DNA of 23,829 nucleotides. It comes from JBCBJZ01 sp038522635 (GTDB lineage: Bacteria > Pseudomonadota > Alphaproteobacteria > Rhizobiales > Hyphomicrobiaceae). The translations under genes and the position numbers were made by a program. The notes beneath the pieces were generated by a model. It ran no database searches. It saw nothing but the letters and a program-made list of their open reading frames with translations, and was not told where the DNA came from. The DNA lies in NCBI GenBank assembly GCA_038522635.1, contig JBCBJZ010000046.1, positions 1 through 23,829 of the forward strand, read 5' to 3'. Within the stretch, counting starts at the first letter, position 1, and each line of letters starts with the position of its first letter. Of this stretch, positions 7,424 through 14,993 are shown piece by piece.

Positions 7424-8074
7424 ATGCGAGACCCGCGCGAAATCTACAGTTCCTTTTGGCCCGTCGTTGTCGAGCAGACCAACCGTGGCGAGCGTGGCTA
7501 TGATCTGCCTTCGCGTTTGCTGAAAGAACGCATCATTTTCGTCACCGGCGTGGTCGAGGACACGATGGCCGCGTCCGTGTGCATGCAGTTGCTCTTTCTG
7601 GAATCGGACAACCCGAAGAAAGAGATCTCGATGTACATCAACTCACCCGGCGGGGTGGTGACGGCCGGCATGGCGATCTACGACACCATGCAGTTCATCC
7701 GCCCGCAGGTTGCAACGCTGTGCATCGGGCAGGCCGCATCCATGGGCTCGCTGCTCTTGTGCGCTGGCGCCAAGGACATGCGCTTCGCGCTGCCCAACGC
7801 CCGCATCATGGTCCACCAGCCGTCAGGCGGCTTCCAGGGCCAGGCCAGTGACATCGAGCGCCACGCCGAAGACATCGTGAAGATGAAGCGGCGCTTGAAC
7901 GAAGTTTACGTCAAGCACACCGGCAACGACTACGAAACGATCGAGCGCACACTCGACCGCGACCACTTTATGACGGCGGACGAGTCGAAGGACTTCGGCA
8001 TCATCGACAAGGTGTTGACCACGCGCGAAGGCGCCATGCCGGATGATCCGGGCGCTGAAGGCCGCGCTGACTAG
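7424..8074 (+). CDS. clpP: ATP-dependent Clp protease proteolytic subunit
   Basis: The serine-peptidase tetradecamer that degrades substrates unfolded by ClpX or ClpA. The 216-residue protein has the full triad: Ser106 in GQAASMGSLLL, His131 in MVHQPSGG and Asp180 in LDRDHF. The start at 7424 (MRDPREIYSSFWPVV) is chosen because GGAG (7411-7414) lies 9 nt upstream. ATG 7409, which overlaps that GGAG, is an alternative adding METSP. The N-terminal propeptide is short and the C-terminus has an acidic DDPGAEGRAD tail. It is transcribed in the same direction as tig and clpX but separated from clpX by 601 nt, so the protease and its ATPase may have separate promoters. Confidence 0.96.
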   Translation: MRDPREIYSSFWPVVVEQTNRGERGYDLPSRLLKERIIFVTGVVEDTMAASVCMQLLFLESDNPKKEISMYINSPGGVVTAGMAIYDTMQFIRPQVATLCIGQAASMGSLLLCAGAKDMRFALPNARIMVHQPSGGFQGQASDIERHAEDIVKMKRRLNEVYVKHTGNDYETIERTLDRDHFMTADESKDFGIIDKVLTTREGAMPDDPGAEGRAD

Positions 8075-8675
8075 ATCATCGCAGCGATTCATCGGATCAC
8101 CATCGGTGAGCCCGAAGTCGCCCAAAGATGATCTCATCTTAAAGTGCTGAGCAACTTTGGGCGCAAAGGCAAAGCCGTGTCGCGCGCGTGCCTTAAGAGC
8201 TGCGCGCGTACGAGCCGGTTGCGTCCAAAGCGGCGGGCGGATTGGCGTTTCAGCTGTATCGTTCCTATCTACCTGGAAGCGACGCACTGCGAACCCCGAG
8301 CCGCCGTGCCGTTGCCGGGCCCTGCGCAGGCTCAGACGAAGGCCAGATCCGCGGCCTCTGATGCATTCTTGCAGGGTGGCGCGCCAAGGTGTGCGCACCA
8401 GCCACAGTTCGGTGGCATTGGAGTTGCAAATCAGGCAGGCTTGAAGATGGCCGTGCAAGGCTGGGCGCGTTCAACCTGCAACATGGTGGCGCGCTACGGT
8501 CCATTCCGACCACAACGACGACACAACCCGAGGCGTCATCACGCGCCGCGTGTCGTCCTGCGGCGGATAGGCCACCTTGCGTTCTGAGTTGGCTGTGCGA
8601 CCATGCATCGGCACCACAGAGGCGTAACGCCAAACGCCTCGGCCAAGACGTACGCTGAACGGGTGAGAACATCGA
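8075..8675. other. Long clpP-clpX intergenic region (601 nt)
   Basis: No convincing gene is seen. It holds a palindromic repeat copy (8119-8170), a self-complementary GGTGTGCGCACC (8388-8399), and a hairpin GAGGCGT/ACGCCTC with an 8-nt loop (8619-8640), 35 nt before clpX. The clpX promoter must lie here unless clpP read-through is used. I saw no good RpoH -35/-10 pair. Open frames in this stretch are Arg/Cys-rich and lack family resemblance. Confidence 0.6.
8119..8170. repeat. Palindromic intergenic repeat, copy A
   Basis: Outer inverted arms CGCCCAAAG (8119-8127) and CTTTGGGCG (8155-8163) are perfect. An alternative inner hairpin AAGATGA/TCATCTT (8125-8140) is also perfect. The part from TGATCTCA to CTTTGGGCGCAA matches copy B at 14892-14929 in 30 of 38 positions. 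It begins 45 nt after the clpP stop. Confidence 0.65.
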
Positions 8676-9932
8676 ATGCCTCAAGAAAAAAATACGCTCT
8701 ACTGCTCGTTTTGCGGCAAAAGTCAGCACGAGGTGCGCAAGCTGATCGCCGGCCCGACCGTGTTCATCTGCGATGAATGCGTCGAGCTGTGCATGGATAT
8801 CATCCGCGAAGAGAACAAGAACACGCTTGTCAAATCGCGCGATGGCGTGCCCACGCCGTCCGAAATCTGCGAAGTTCTCGACAGCTACGTGATCGGCCAG
8901 GCACACGCAAAGCGCGTCCTCTCGGTGGCCGTCCACAACCACTACAAACGCCTCAACCACGTCTCGAAGAACAACGACGTTGAGCTCGCCAAATCGAACA
9001 TCGTGCTCATCGGTCCGACGGGCTGCGGCAAGACGCTGCTCGCCCAGACGCTGGCCCGCATCCTAGATGTGCCCTTCACCATGGCCGATGCGACCACGCT
9101 GACCGAAGCGGGCTACGTCGGCGAAGACGTCGAGAACATCATTTTGAAGTTGCTGCAGTCAGCCGACTACAACGTCGAGCGCGCGCAACGCGGCATCGTC
9201 TACATCGATGAGGTCGACAAGATCAGCCGCAAGTCGGACAACCCGTCGATCACGCGGGATGTCTCCGGCGAAGGCGTGCAGCAAGCGCTACTCAAGATTA
9301 TGGAGGGCACGGTCGCCTCGGTGCCGCCCCAGGGTGGACGCAAGCATCCGCAGCAGGAGTTCCTGCAGGTCGACACCACCAACATCCTGTTCATCTGTGG
9401 CGGGGCGTTTGCGGGGCTCGACAAGATCATTTCAAGCCGCGGGAAGGGGTCTTCGATCGGCTTTGCCGCTGAGGTGCGCGGTGAAGATGACCGGCGCACC
9501 GGCGAAGTGCTGCGCGAAGTCGAGCCTGAGGACTTGCTCAAATTCGGCCTCATCCCGGAGTTCATCGGTCGTCTGCCGGTCATCGCAACGCTCGAAGACC
9601 TGGACGAAGCCGCGCTGGTGCAAATCCTGTCCGAACCCAAGAACGCGCTCGTGAAGCAGTACCAGCGCCTGTTCGAGATGGAAGACGTCAAGCTCAACTT
9701 CTCCAACGAGGCGCTCGGCTCCATCGCCCGCAAGGCGATCGAGCGGAAGACCGGCGCCCGCGGCCTGCGCTCGATCATGGAAGGCATCCTGCTCGACAGC
9801 ATGTATGAGCTGCCCGGCCTCAAAGGCGTCGAGGAGATCGTGATCGGTCCAGAAGTGGTGGACGGGAGCGCACGTCCCTTGCGGATTTACACCGAACGGG
9901 CTGAAGAACAGCAGGAGCCCACCGCTTCTTAA
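8676..9932 (+). CDS. clpX: ClpX, AAA+ unfoldase of the ClpXP protease
   Basis: Recognises substrates, unfolds them with ATP and feeds them to ClpP. The 418-residue protein has a four-cysteine zinc-binding domain (Cys10, Cys13, Cys32, Cys35), Walker A GPTGCGKT (113-120), the pore loop GYVGED (146-151), and Walker B IVYIDEVDKI (174-183). The second-region arginine block KTGARGLRSIMEG and C-terminal small domain are intact. The ATG at 8676 gives the canonical length; GGGTGAG lies about 8 nt upstream. In alphaproteobacteria ClpXP is central to cell-cycle control, which fits the housekeeping context. Confidence 0.98.
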   Translation: MPQEKNTLYCSFCGKSQHEVRKLIAGPTVFICDECVELCMDIIREENKNTLVKSRDGVPTPSEICEVLDSYVIGQAHAKRVLSVAVHNHYKRLNHVSKNNDVELAKSNIVLIGPTGCGKTLLAQTLARILDVPFTMADATTLTEAGYVGEDVENIILKLLQSADYNVERAQRGIVYIDEVDKISRKSDNPSITRDVSGEGVQQALLKIMEGTVASVPPQGGRKHPQQEFLQVDTTNILFICGGAFAGLDKIISSRGKGSSIGFAAEVRGEDDRRTGEVLREVEPEDLLKFGLIPEFIGRLPVIATLEDLDEAALVQILSEPKNALVKQYQRLFEMEDVKLNFSNEALGSIARKAIERKTGARGLRSIMEGILLDSMYELPGLKGVEEIVIGPEVVDGSARPLRIYTERAEEQQEPTAS

Positions 9933-10128
9933 GCGGCGCAGCGTTCGTTGTGCCGTACCGTCGCCGTGGTGGTGGCAGCTCGAGGCGCGGGCGGTTGCTG
10001 AAGAGCATGAGATCTGCGTCACTTGAGCTGGGTTCTCGGTCGGCTACCGGCCTGTTTCCCGACTTGTCTCATGACTTGTCCGGCACCCATGCGAAGGCAC
10101 GACACTGTTGCTGATTGTGACGGCAACT

Positions 10129-10156
10129 CTTGAAAGTTTATCCACGCGTCTCATCT
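10129..10156 (+). promoter_or_regulatory. RpoH (sigma32) heat-shock promoter of lon
   Basis: The -35 element CTTGAAA (10129-10135) is identical to the E. coli sigma32 consensus. A 14-nt spacer separates it from CTCATCT (10150-10156), one base from CCCATNT. The transcript would start near 10163, just before the CIRCE element and about 268 nt before the lon ATG. lon is a classical sigma32 target. Confidence 0.75.
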
Positions 10157-10173
10157 AACGGTGTCGGGGCCGC

Positions 10174-10200
10174 GTAGCACTCTAACGGTGAGAGTGCCAA
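10174..10200 (+). promoter_or_regulatory. CIRCE operator (HrcA site) in the lon leader
   Basis: The left arm GTAGCACTC (10174-10182), a 9-nt spacer and the right arm GAGTGCCAA (10192-10200) match the CIRCE consensus TTAGCACTC-N9-GAGTGCTAA in 16 of 18 arm positions. The spacer has the exact length. The site lies about 11-37 nt downstream of the predicted heat-shock start, a place where bound HrcA would block transcription. Confidence 0.85.
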
Positions 10201-10430
10201 AGCTCGCAAAGCTCCGCCACCTCCACGCCACACGCGCGCAGCGTACCGCCACCCACCCGCTGTCATCGCGCCCCGCAACCAAGCTGCCGCCCGTTCGACG
10301 CAGCATCGCCATAACGAGAGGCCATCGTAACGACACTGACCTTGCGCCCCGCACGCTGGTGCACGCCGCCCGGTTTCTCCGGCTCGCGTCGCCGCTCCAC
10401 CCTCGTCACGTCTCAGCAGCAGGATCGAAC

Positions 10431-12848
10431 ATGAGCGAACAGACATCCACCCCCGCAAGCGAAGGCATCGAGCGCTTTCCGGTTCTGCCGCTGCGCGACA
10501 TCGTGGTCTTCCCTTACATGATCGTCCCGCTGTTCGTGGGCCGTGAAAAGTCGATCAACGCGCTTGAAGAGGTCATGCGGACCGACAAGCACATCCTTCT
10601 TGCCGCCCAGAAGAATGCGGGCGATGACGAGCCGGAGGTCGATGATATTTACGAGATGGGCACGCTCGCGTCCGTCCTGCAGCTTTTGAAGCTGCCCGAT
10701 GGTACGGTGAAGGTGCTGGTCGAAGGCACCTCGCGCGCGCGCATCACCGGTTACGTCGACAACCCCGAGTACTTCGAAGCCGAGATCCAACGGGTCGGTG
10801 AAGAGACCGGCGATGAGGCCGAGATCGAGGCGTTGGCCCGCTCGGCGATGTCCCAGTTCGAAAACTACGTGAAGCTCAACAAGAAGATCTCGCCGGAAGT
10901 GTTGAGCAACATTTCCCAGATCGAGGACTATTCGAAGCTCGCTGATACCATCGCTTCGCACCTCGCCATCAAGATCGCCGACAAGCAAGAAGTGCTCGAG
11001 GTTGCCACGATCTCGGAGCGGCTTGAGCGCGTTTACGGGCTGATGGAGAGCGAAATCTCCGTGCTGCAGGTCGAGAAAAAGATCCGCAGCCGCGTCAAGC
11101 GCCAGATGGAGAAAACGCAGCGCGAGTACTATTTGAACGAGCAGATGAAGGCGATCCAGAAGGAGCTGGGTGACAGCGACGATCGCGATGACATCGCCGA
11201 GTTCGAAGAGAAGATCGAGAACACGAAGCTCACCAAGGAAGCCCGCGAGAAGGCGCTCGCCGAGCTCAAGAAGCTCAAGCAGATGAGCCCCATGTCGGCC
11301 GAAGCGACAGTGGTGCGCAACTACCTCGATTGGCTGCTTGCGATCCCGTGGAACGTCAAAAGCAAGATCAAGAAGGACCTCGACGAAGCGCAGACGATCC
11401 TCGACAGCGAGCACTACGGGCTTGAGAAGGTCAAAGAGCGCATCACCGAGTACCTCGCCGTCCAAAATCGGACCAACAAGCTCAAGGGGCCAATCCTGTG
11501 CCTCGTGGGTCCGCCCGGTGTCGGTAAGACGTCGCTCGGCAAATCGATTGCGAACGCCACCGGCCGTGAGTTCGTCCGCATGTCGCTTGGCGGCGTGCGC
11601 GACGAAGCGGAGATCCGCGGGCACCGGCGCACCTACATCGGCGCGCTGCCCGGCAAGGTGATCCAGTCGATGAAGAAGGCGAAGAAGTCGAACGCGCTCT
11701 TCTTGCTCGATGAGATCGACAAGATGGGCTCCGATTTCCGCGGTGATCCCGCATCCGCCCTGCTGGAAGTCTTGGACCCCGAACAGAACGCCACGTTCAA
11801 CGACCACTATCTGGAGGTCGATTACGACCTTTCAAACGTGATGTTCGTGACGACCGCCAACACGCTGAACATCCCGCCGGCTCTGATGGACCGGATGGAG
11901 ATCATCCGGCTCGCCGGCTACACCGAAAACGAGAAGGTGGAGATCGCCAAACGCCACTTGATCGGCGAGCTGCGCGAGAACAACGGCCTCAAACTCGAAG
12001 AGTGGCAAGTGGAAGACGAGGCCTTGCGCCAGGTCATCCGCCGTTACACGCGTGAAGCGGGGGTGCGCTCGCTGGAACGCGAGTTGGCAAAACTCGCCCG
12101 CAAGGCCGTCAAGGACATCCTGACGGGTGTCGCCGAGACGATCACGGTGACGTTCGACAAGGTCGAGCACTACTTGGGCGCGCCCAAATATCGCTACGGC
12201 GAGGCTGAACAGGAGGATCGGGTCGGCATCGTCTCGGGCCTGGCCTGGACCGAGGTCGGCGGCGAGTTGCTCACGATCGAAGGCGTCATGATGCCGGGCA
12301 AGGGCAAGATGACGGTCACGGGCAACCTGCGCGATGTGATGAAGGAGTCGATCCAGGCGGCGAACGCCTATGTGCGCTCACGCTCGATCGATTTTGGCAT
12401 CCACCCGTCGATGTTTGAGAAAAAAGACATCCACGTGCACGTGCCCGAAGGGGCGACACCGAAGGACGGGCCGTCAGCGGGCGTTGGCATGGTCACAGCG
12501 ATCATCTCCGTGCTCACCGGCATCCCCGTGCGCAAGGACGTCGCGATGACGGGCGAGACGACGTTGCGTGGGCGCGTACTGCCCATCGGTGGGCTCAAAG
12601 AAAAACTGCTTGCTGCGCTGCGGGCCGGCATCAAGACCGTTGTCATCCCGGAAGAGAACGTCAAAGACCTGACGGAGGTGCCCGACGAGGTGACGAGCAA
12701 GCTTGAGATCGTGCCCGCGTCCAAGCTCGAAGACGTGCTCAAGGTCGCTTTGGTGCGCATGCCCGAGCCGATCGCATGGGAAGAGGATGCGGCCTCGGGC
12801 GTGCCCAATCCCGATCCCGCGGCAGGCCCCAGCGTCACCGCTCACTGA
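10431..12848 (+). CDS. lon: Lon protease (ATP-dependent serine protease La)
   Basis: A hexameric AAA+ protease for misfolded and short-lived regulatory proteins in the cytosol. The 805-residue protein has an N-terminal substrate-binding domain (about 14-210, FPVLPLRDIVVFPYM), a coiled-coil region (about 215-290), Walker A GPPGVGKT (360-367), Walker B LFLLDEID (423-430), and the protease domain with the catalytic dyad Ser682 (DGPSAGVGM) and Lys725 (GGLKEK). The start at 10431 gives the usual MSE-type N-terminus and has AGGAT 6 nt upstream. Expression is probably heat-induced from the upstream promoter and repressed by HrcA. An intrinsic terminator follows at 12901. The C-terminus carries a short Pro/Ala-rich tail. 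Confidence 0.98.
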   Translation: MSEQTSTPASEGIERFPVLPLRDIVVFPYMIVPLFVGREKSINALEEVMRTDKHILLAAQKNAGDDEPEVDDIYEMGTLASVLQLLKLPDGTVKVLVEGTSRARITGYVDNPEYFEAEIQRVGEETGDEAEIEALARSAMSQFENYVKLNKKISPEVLSNISQIEDYSKLADTIASHLAIKIADKQEVLEVATISERLERVYGLMESEISVLQVEKKIRSRVKRQMEKTQREYYLNEQMKAIQKELGDSDDRDDIAEFEEKIENTKLTKEAREKALAELKKLKQMSPMSAEATVVRNYLDWLLAIPWNVKSKIKKDLDEAQTILDSEHYGLEKVKERITEYLAVQNRTNKLKGPILCLVGPPGVGKTSLGKSIANATGREFVRMSLGGVRDEAEIRGHRRTYIGALPGKVIQSMKKAKKSNALFLLDEIDKMGSDFRGDPASALLEVLDPEQNATFNDHYLEVDYDLSNVMFVTTANTLNIPPALMDRMEIIRLAGYTENEKVEIAKRHLIGELRENNGLKLEEWQVEDEALRQVIRRYTREAGVRSLERELAKLARKAVKDILTGVAETITVTFDKVEHYLGAPKYRYGEAEQEDRVGIVSGLAWTEVGGELLTIEGVMMPGKGKMTVTGNLRDVMKESIQAANAYVRSRSIDFGIHPSMFEKKDIHVHVPEGATPKDGPSAGVGMVTAIISVLTGIPVRKDVAMTGETTLRGRVLPIGGLKEKLLAALRAGIKTVVIPEENVKDLTEVPDEVTSKLEIVPASKLEDVLKVALVRMPEPIAWEEDAASGVPNPDPAAGPSVTAH

Positions 12849-13192
12849 CGGGCTGCAACGGGCGGCCCGGCCGCCAACCGACTGATTTCGCTCAAGGCGG
12901 CCTCGCACCAACCGGTGCGGGGTCGTTTTGTATCAAAGAGCAGCACACTGATGACCTTGGTTTTTGCCCGTGTTTGCTGGAAAAAATGGCCGGTTTTCGC
13001 TTGACTGCCATGATCAAGAAGCGTTGGTTGCGAGCCTGCAGGCGCAGCGCCTGCGCGTAAGAATGTGCCGAGGCTTCAGCCTTCGCGAAAGGCCCAAGGG
13101 TGCGCGCGTGATGGCAGGTCCGTCCTGTCTGGGTCACGCGCAGTGCGGCCGCCCGGCCAACCCCCATCAGTCACCAAAAACGGAAAATCTCC
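12849..13192. other. lon-hup intergenic region (344 nt)
   Basis: Apart from the lon terminator, it holds a palindrome GCAGGCGC-A-GCGCCTGC at about 13038-13054, whose 15-nt core recurs after hup, and a TTGACT hexamer (near 13002) that could be a hup -35 element but lacks a convincing -10. No gene is seen. Confidence 0.55.
12901..12930 (+). terminator. Intrinsic terminator after lon
   Basis: The stem CCTCGCACC/GGTGCGGGG (12901-12909 with 12914-12922, one G-U pair) has the loop AACC and is followed by TCGTTTTG. It separates lon from hup. Confidence 0.75.
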
Positions 13193-13465
13193 ATGAGCAA
13201 AAAAGACCTGATCGATGCCATCGCGCGCGACGCCGAAATCAGCAAAGAGAAAGCCGGCAACGCCGTCGACGCTCTGATCACGCACGTTGAAGAGACCCTG
13301 AAAGCCGGCGATGAAGTGCGTTTGCCGGGCTTCGGCAGCTTCAAGGTCACGCACCGTCCGGAGCGGATGGGCCGTAACCCGCAGACCGGCAAGCAGCAGA
13401 AGATCAAGGCGTCAAACGTGCCGAAATTCCAGGCTTCGAAGAACCTGAAAGAAGCGCTGAACTGA
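13193..13465 (+). CDS. hup: HU-family DNA-binding protein
   Basis: A small dimeric nucleoid protein that bends DNA without strong sequence preference. The 90 residues include the helical dimer base (MSKKDLIDAIARDAEI), the GFGSF turn (46-50) and the beta-arm RPERMGRNPQTGKQ, which carries the DNA-intercalating proline in RNPQTG. Length and the start are canonical; GGAAAA lies 8-13 nt upstream of the ATG. It follows lon in the order usual for alphaproteobacteria and has its own leader behind the lon terminator. A GC-rich hairpin lies 36 nt after the stop codon (13501-13518, GCGCTGC/GCAGCGC). Confidence 0.97.
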   Translation: MSKKDLIDAIARDAEISKEKAGNAVDALITHVEETLKAGDEVRLPGFGSFKVTHRPERMGRNPQTGKQQKIKASNVPKFQASKNLKEALN

Positions 13466-13560
13466 TGATGATGTTCGCTGTGCCGCGGCGCTTGATCCAG
13501 GCGCTGCAGGCGCAGCGCGCATCGTATGGCAGCGCTCAAGGCGGCGCTGCCGCATTGTTG

Positions 13561-13635
13561 GGGCGGTTAGCTCAGTGGTAGAGCGCCTCGTTTACACCGA
13601 GGATGTCGGGAGTTCGACCCTCTCACCGCCCACCA
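13561..13635 (+). tRNA. tRNA-Val (anticodon UAC)
   Basis: Acceptor arms GGGCGGT (13561-13567) and ACCGCCC (13625-13631) pair fully, with A and an encoded CCA (13633-13635) after them. The D-arm is AGCTCAGTGGTAGAGC. The anticodon stem CCTCG/CGAGG encloses TTTACAC, giving UAC. The T-arm is GGGAG-TTCGACC-CTCTC. Confidence 0.97.
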
Positions 13636-13867
13636 GCCCGACGGTGCCGAGTGCCAGCCCGTCAGCGGCCCTCTCTCGGGCCCCCACCCCGGCCCCCTCT
13701 CCCACGCCGGCTCGGCTTGCGCCACCGCGCCGGTCACGCCGCCTAACGCGCCGGCTGCCACGCTGACCTCGCTCGCAGCCCTGGCTAACCACGGCCTCAT
13801 CGGCCCCCACGACGTCGCAGCACTTCAACCCGTTGCAGCGCGCTACGCCACCGCCCTGACACCCGAC

Positions 13868-14782
13868 TTGGTCCGCCTCATCGATCGTAGCGATCCGCAC
13901 GATCCGCTGGCCCGCCAGTTCATCCCAAGCGCGGATGAAGCCGCAACGACGCCTCACCAACACGACGATCCCATCGGCGACGAGGCCTACAGCCCCGTAC
14001 CGGGCGTGGTCCACCGCTACCGCGATCGCGCTCTGCTGAAGCTTGTGCACACCTGTCCGGTCTACTGTCGGTTCTGCTTTCGCCGCGCGATGGTCGGGCC
14101 AGGCGGGGACGCCTTGAACGGGGCAGCCCTTGCGCGCGCGCTCGCCTACATCGCCGATCACGAAGACATCGTTGAAGTGATCCTGACCGGCGGCGATCCG
14201 CTTATGCTGTCGGCGCGCCGCATCGAGTATGTCAGCCAGCGCCTTGCCGCAATGGCTCATGTGCAGCTGTTGCGCTGGCATTCGCGCGTGCCGGTGGTCG
14301 ACGCAGCGCGGATCACGCCAGAGGTGATCGCCGCCCTAAGTGCCGTTGCGGGCACCTGTCCTGTCACGGTTGTGGTTCACACCAACCATGCCCGTGAACT
14401 CACCCAGCCCGCGCGCGCTGCCCTCAGGGCGATGCGCGAAGCCGGGCTGATCCTGCGCAGCCAGTCGGTCTTGCTGGCGGGCGTCAACGATGATGCCGCG
14501 ACCCTTGCAGACTTGATGCGCGCTTTGCTGAGCGTTGGCGTTCAGCCCTACCACCTGCACCACCTTGATCCCGCGCCGGGCACCGCACATTTCCATGTGC
14601 CGATCGCCCGCGGCCAGGCCCTGATGGACGCCCTGCGCACCATAGTCTCAGGTCTTGCCCTGCCGCACTACGTGGTCGATATCCCCGGTGGCTACGGCAA
14701 GGTGCCGCTGACGCCGAGCACGTGGTCGCCCGATGATGGCACGGTGAGCGATCACCAAGGCACCAAGCATCGCATCACGTGA
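13868..14782 (+). CDS. Radical-SAM KamA/EpmB-family aminomutase (true start uncertain)
   Basis: A PLP and [4Fe-4S] radical-SAM enzyme of the lysine 2,3-aminomutase family. The cluster motif is CPVYCRFC (Cys63, Cys67, Cys70). HRYRDRALLK, VILTGGDPL, SRVPVVDAARITPE, NHAREL and QSVLLAGVND are family blocks. The usable start in frame is TTG 13868, giving 304 residues. However, the family's N-terminal sequence continues upstream (LAALANHGLIGPHDVAALQP, then VAARYATALTP, about 13772-13867) with no in-frame ATG, GTG or TTG before the stop codon in the tRNA-Val gene. The real protein is therefore probably about 330-340 residues, with an unusual start such as CTG 13763. In enterics EpmB converts lysine for EF-P modification; neither efp nor epmA is in this window, so lysine 2,3-aminomutase remains possible. 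Confidence 0.85.
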   Translation: MVRLIDRSDPHDPLARQFIPSADEAATTPHQHDDPIGDEAYSPVPGVVHRYRDRALLKLVHTCPVYCRFCFRRAMVGPGGDALNGAALARALAYIADHEDIVEVILTGGDPLMLSARRIEYVSQRLAAMAHVQLLRWHSRVPVVDAARITPEVIAALSAVAGTCPVTVVVHTNHARELTQPARAALRAMREAGLILRSQSVLLAGVNDDAATLADLMRALLSVGVQPYHLHHLDPAPGTAHFHVPIARGQALMDALRTIVSGLALPHYVVDIPGGYGKVPLTPSTWSPDDGTVSDHQGTKHRIT

Positions 14783-14820
14783 CGATCGACCTTTCTCGAG
14801 GCCTGCTGCGCCTTTGCGAT

Positions 14821-14877
14821 GGAGGCGCTGACCGCTTAGAGTTGGTTGCGCTGTGCGGAGGCGCCTGAGCGATTAGA
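14821..14877. repeat. Imperfect tandem direct repeat after the KamA-family gene
   Basis: GGAGGCGCTGACCGCTTAGA (14821-14840) recurs with three changes and one inserted base at 14857-14877 (GGAGGCGCCTGAGCGATTAG). The period is 36 nt. It lies between the gene stop and palindromic repeat copy B. Confidence 0.5.
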
Positions 14878-14891
14878 TGAACGGCTAAAGT

Positions 14892-14935
14892 TGATCTCAA
14901 TCCAAAGTGCGAACCCACTTTGGGCGCAAGCGCGA
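14892..14935. repeat. Palindromic intergenic repeat, copy B
   Basis: A perfect 8-bp hairpin CCAAAGTG (14902-14909), loop CGAACC, CACTTTGG (14916-14923). It is flanked by TGATCTCA and GCGCAA, which it shares with copy A near 8129-8166. It lies 110 nt after the KamA-family gene and about 60 nt before the cupin gene. Confidence 0.65.
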
Positions 14936-14993
14936 GGGGCGAACGTGCGAGCCCGCCGCGCACCATCCTTGCGAACCGGCAAAGGAGCGAGCG

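Larger units (their letters stand above)
9933..10430. other. clpX-lon intergenic region and lon leader (498 nt)
   Basis: The first 195 nt have no recognisable gene and contain a direct repeat GACTTGTC (10061-10068 and 10073-10080). Then come the heat-shock promoter (10129-10156) and the CIRCE operator (10174-10200). The remaining 230 nt form a long 5' leader before lon. An open frame joined to lon spans the leader, but it overlaps the CIRCE element and has no Lon resemblance. Confidence 0.7.

Noticed and set aside
8144..8587. 147-residue plus-strand frame between clpP and clpX
   Set aside because: Arg/Ala/Cys/Pro-rich, overlaps the palindromic repeat, no ribosome binding site and no family match.
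10161..10430. Upstream extension of the lon frame
   Set aside because: It begins at about the predicted transcription start, covers the CIRCE element, and has no Lon similarity.
10413..11807. 464-residue open frame antisense to lon
   Set aside because: It mirrors the codon pattern of lon in a GC-rich genome, has no family resemblance, and lies entirely over a certain gene.
13575..13766. 63-residue plus-strand frame starting in tRNA-Val
   Set aside because: It starts inside the tRNA, is low-complexity Pro/Ser/Arg, and is not in the KamA frame.
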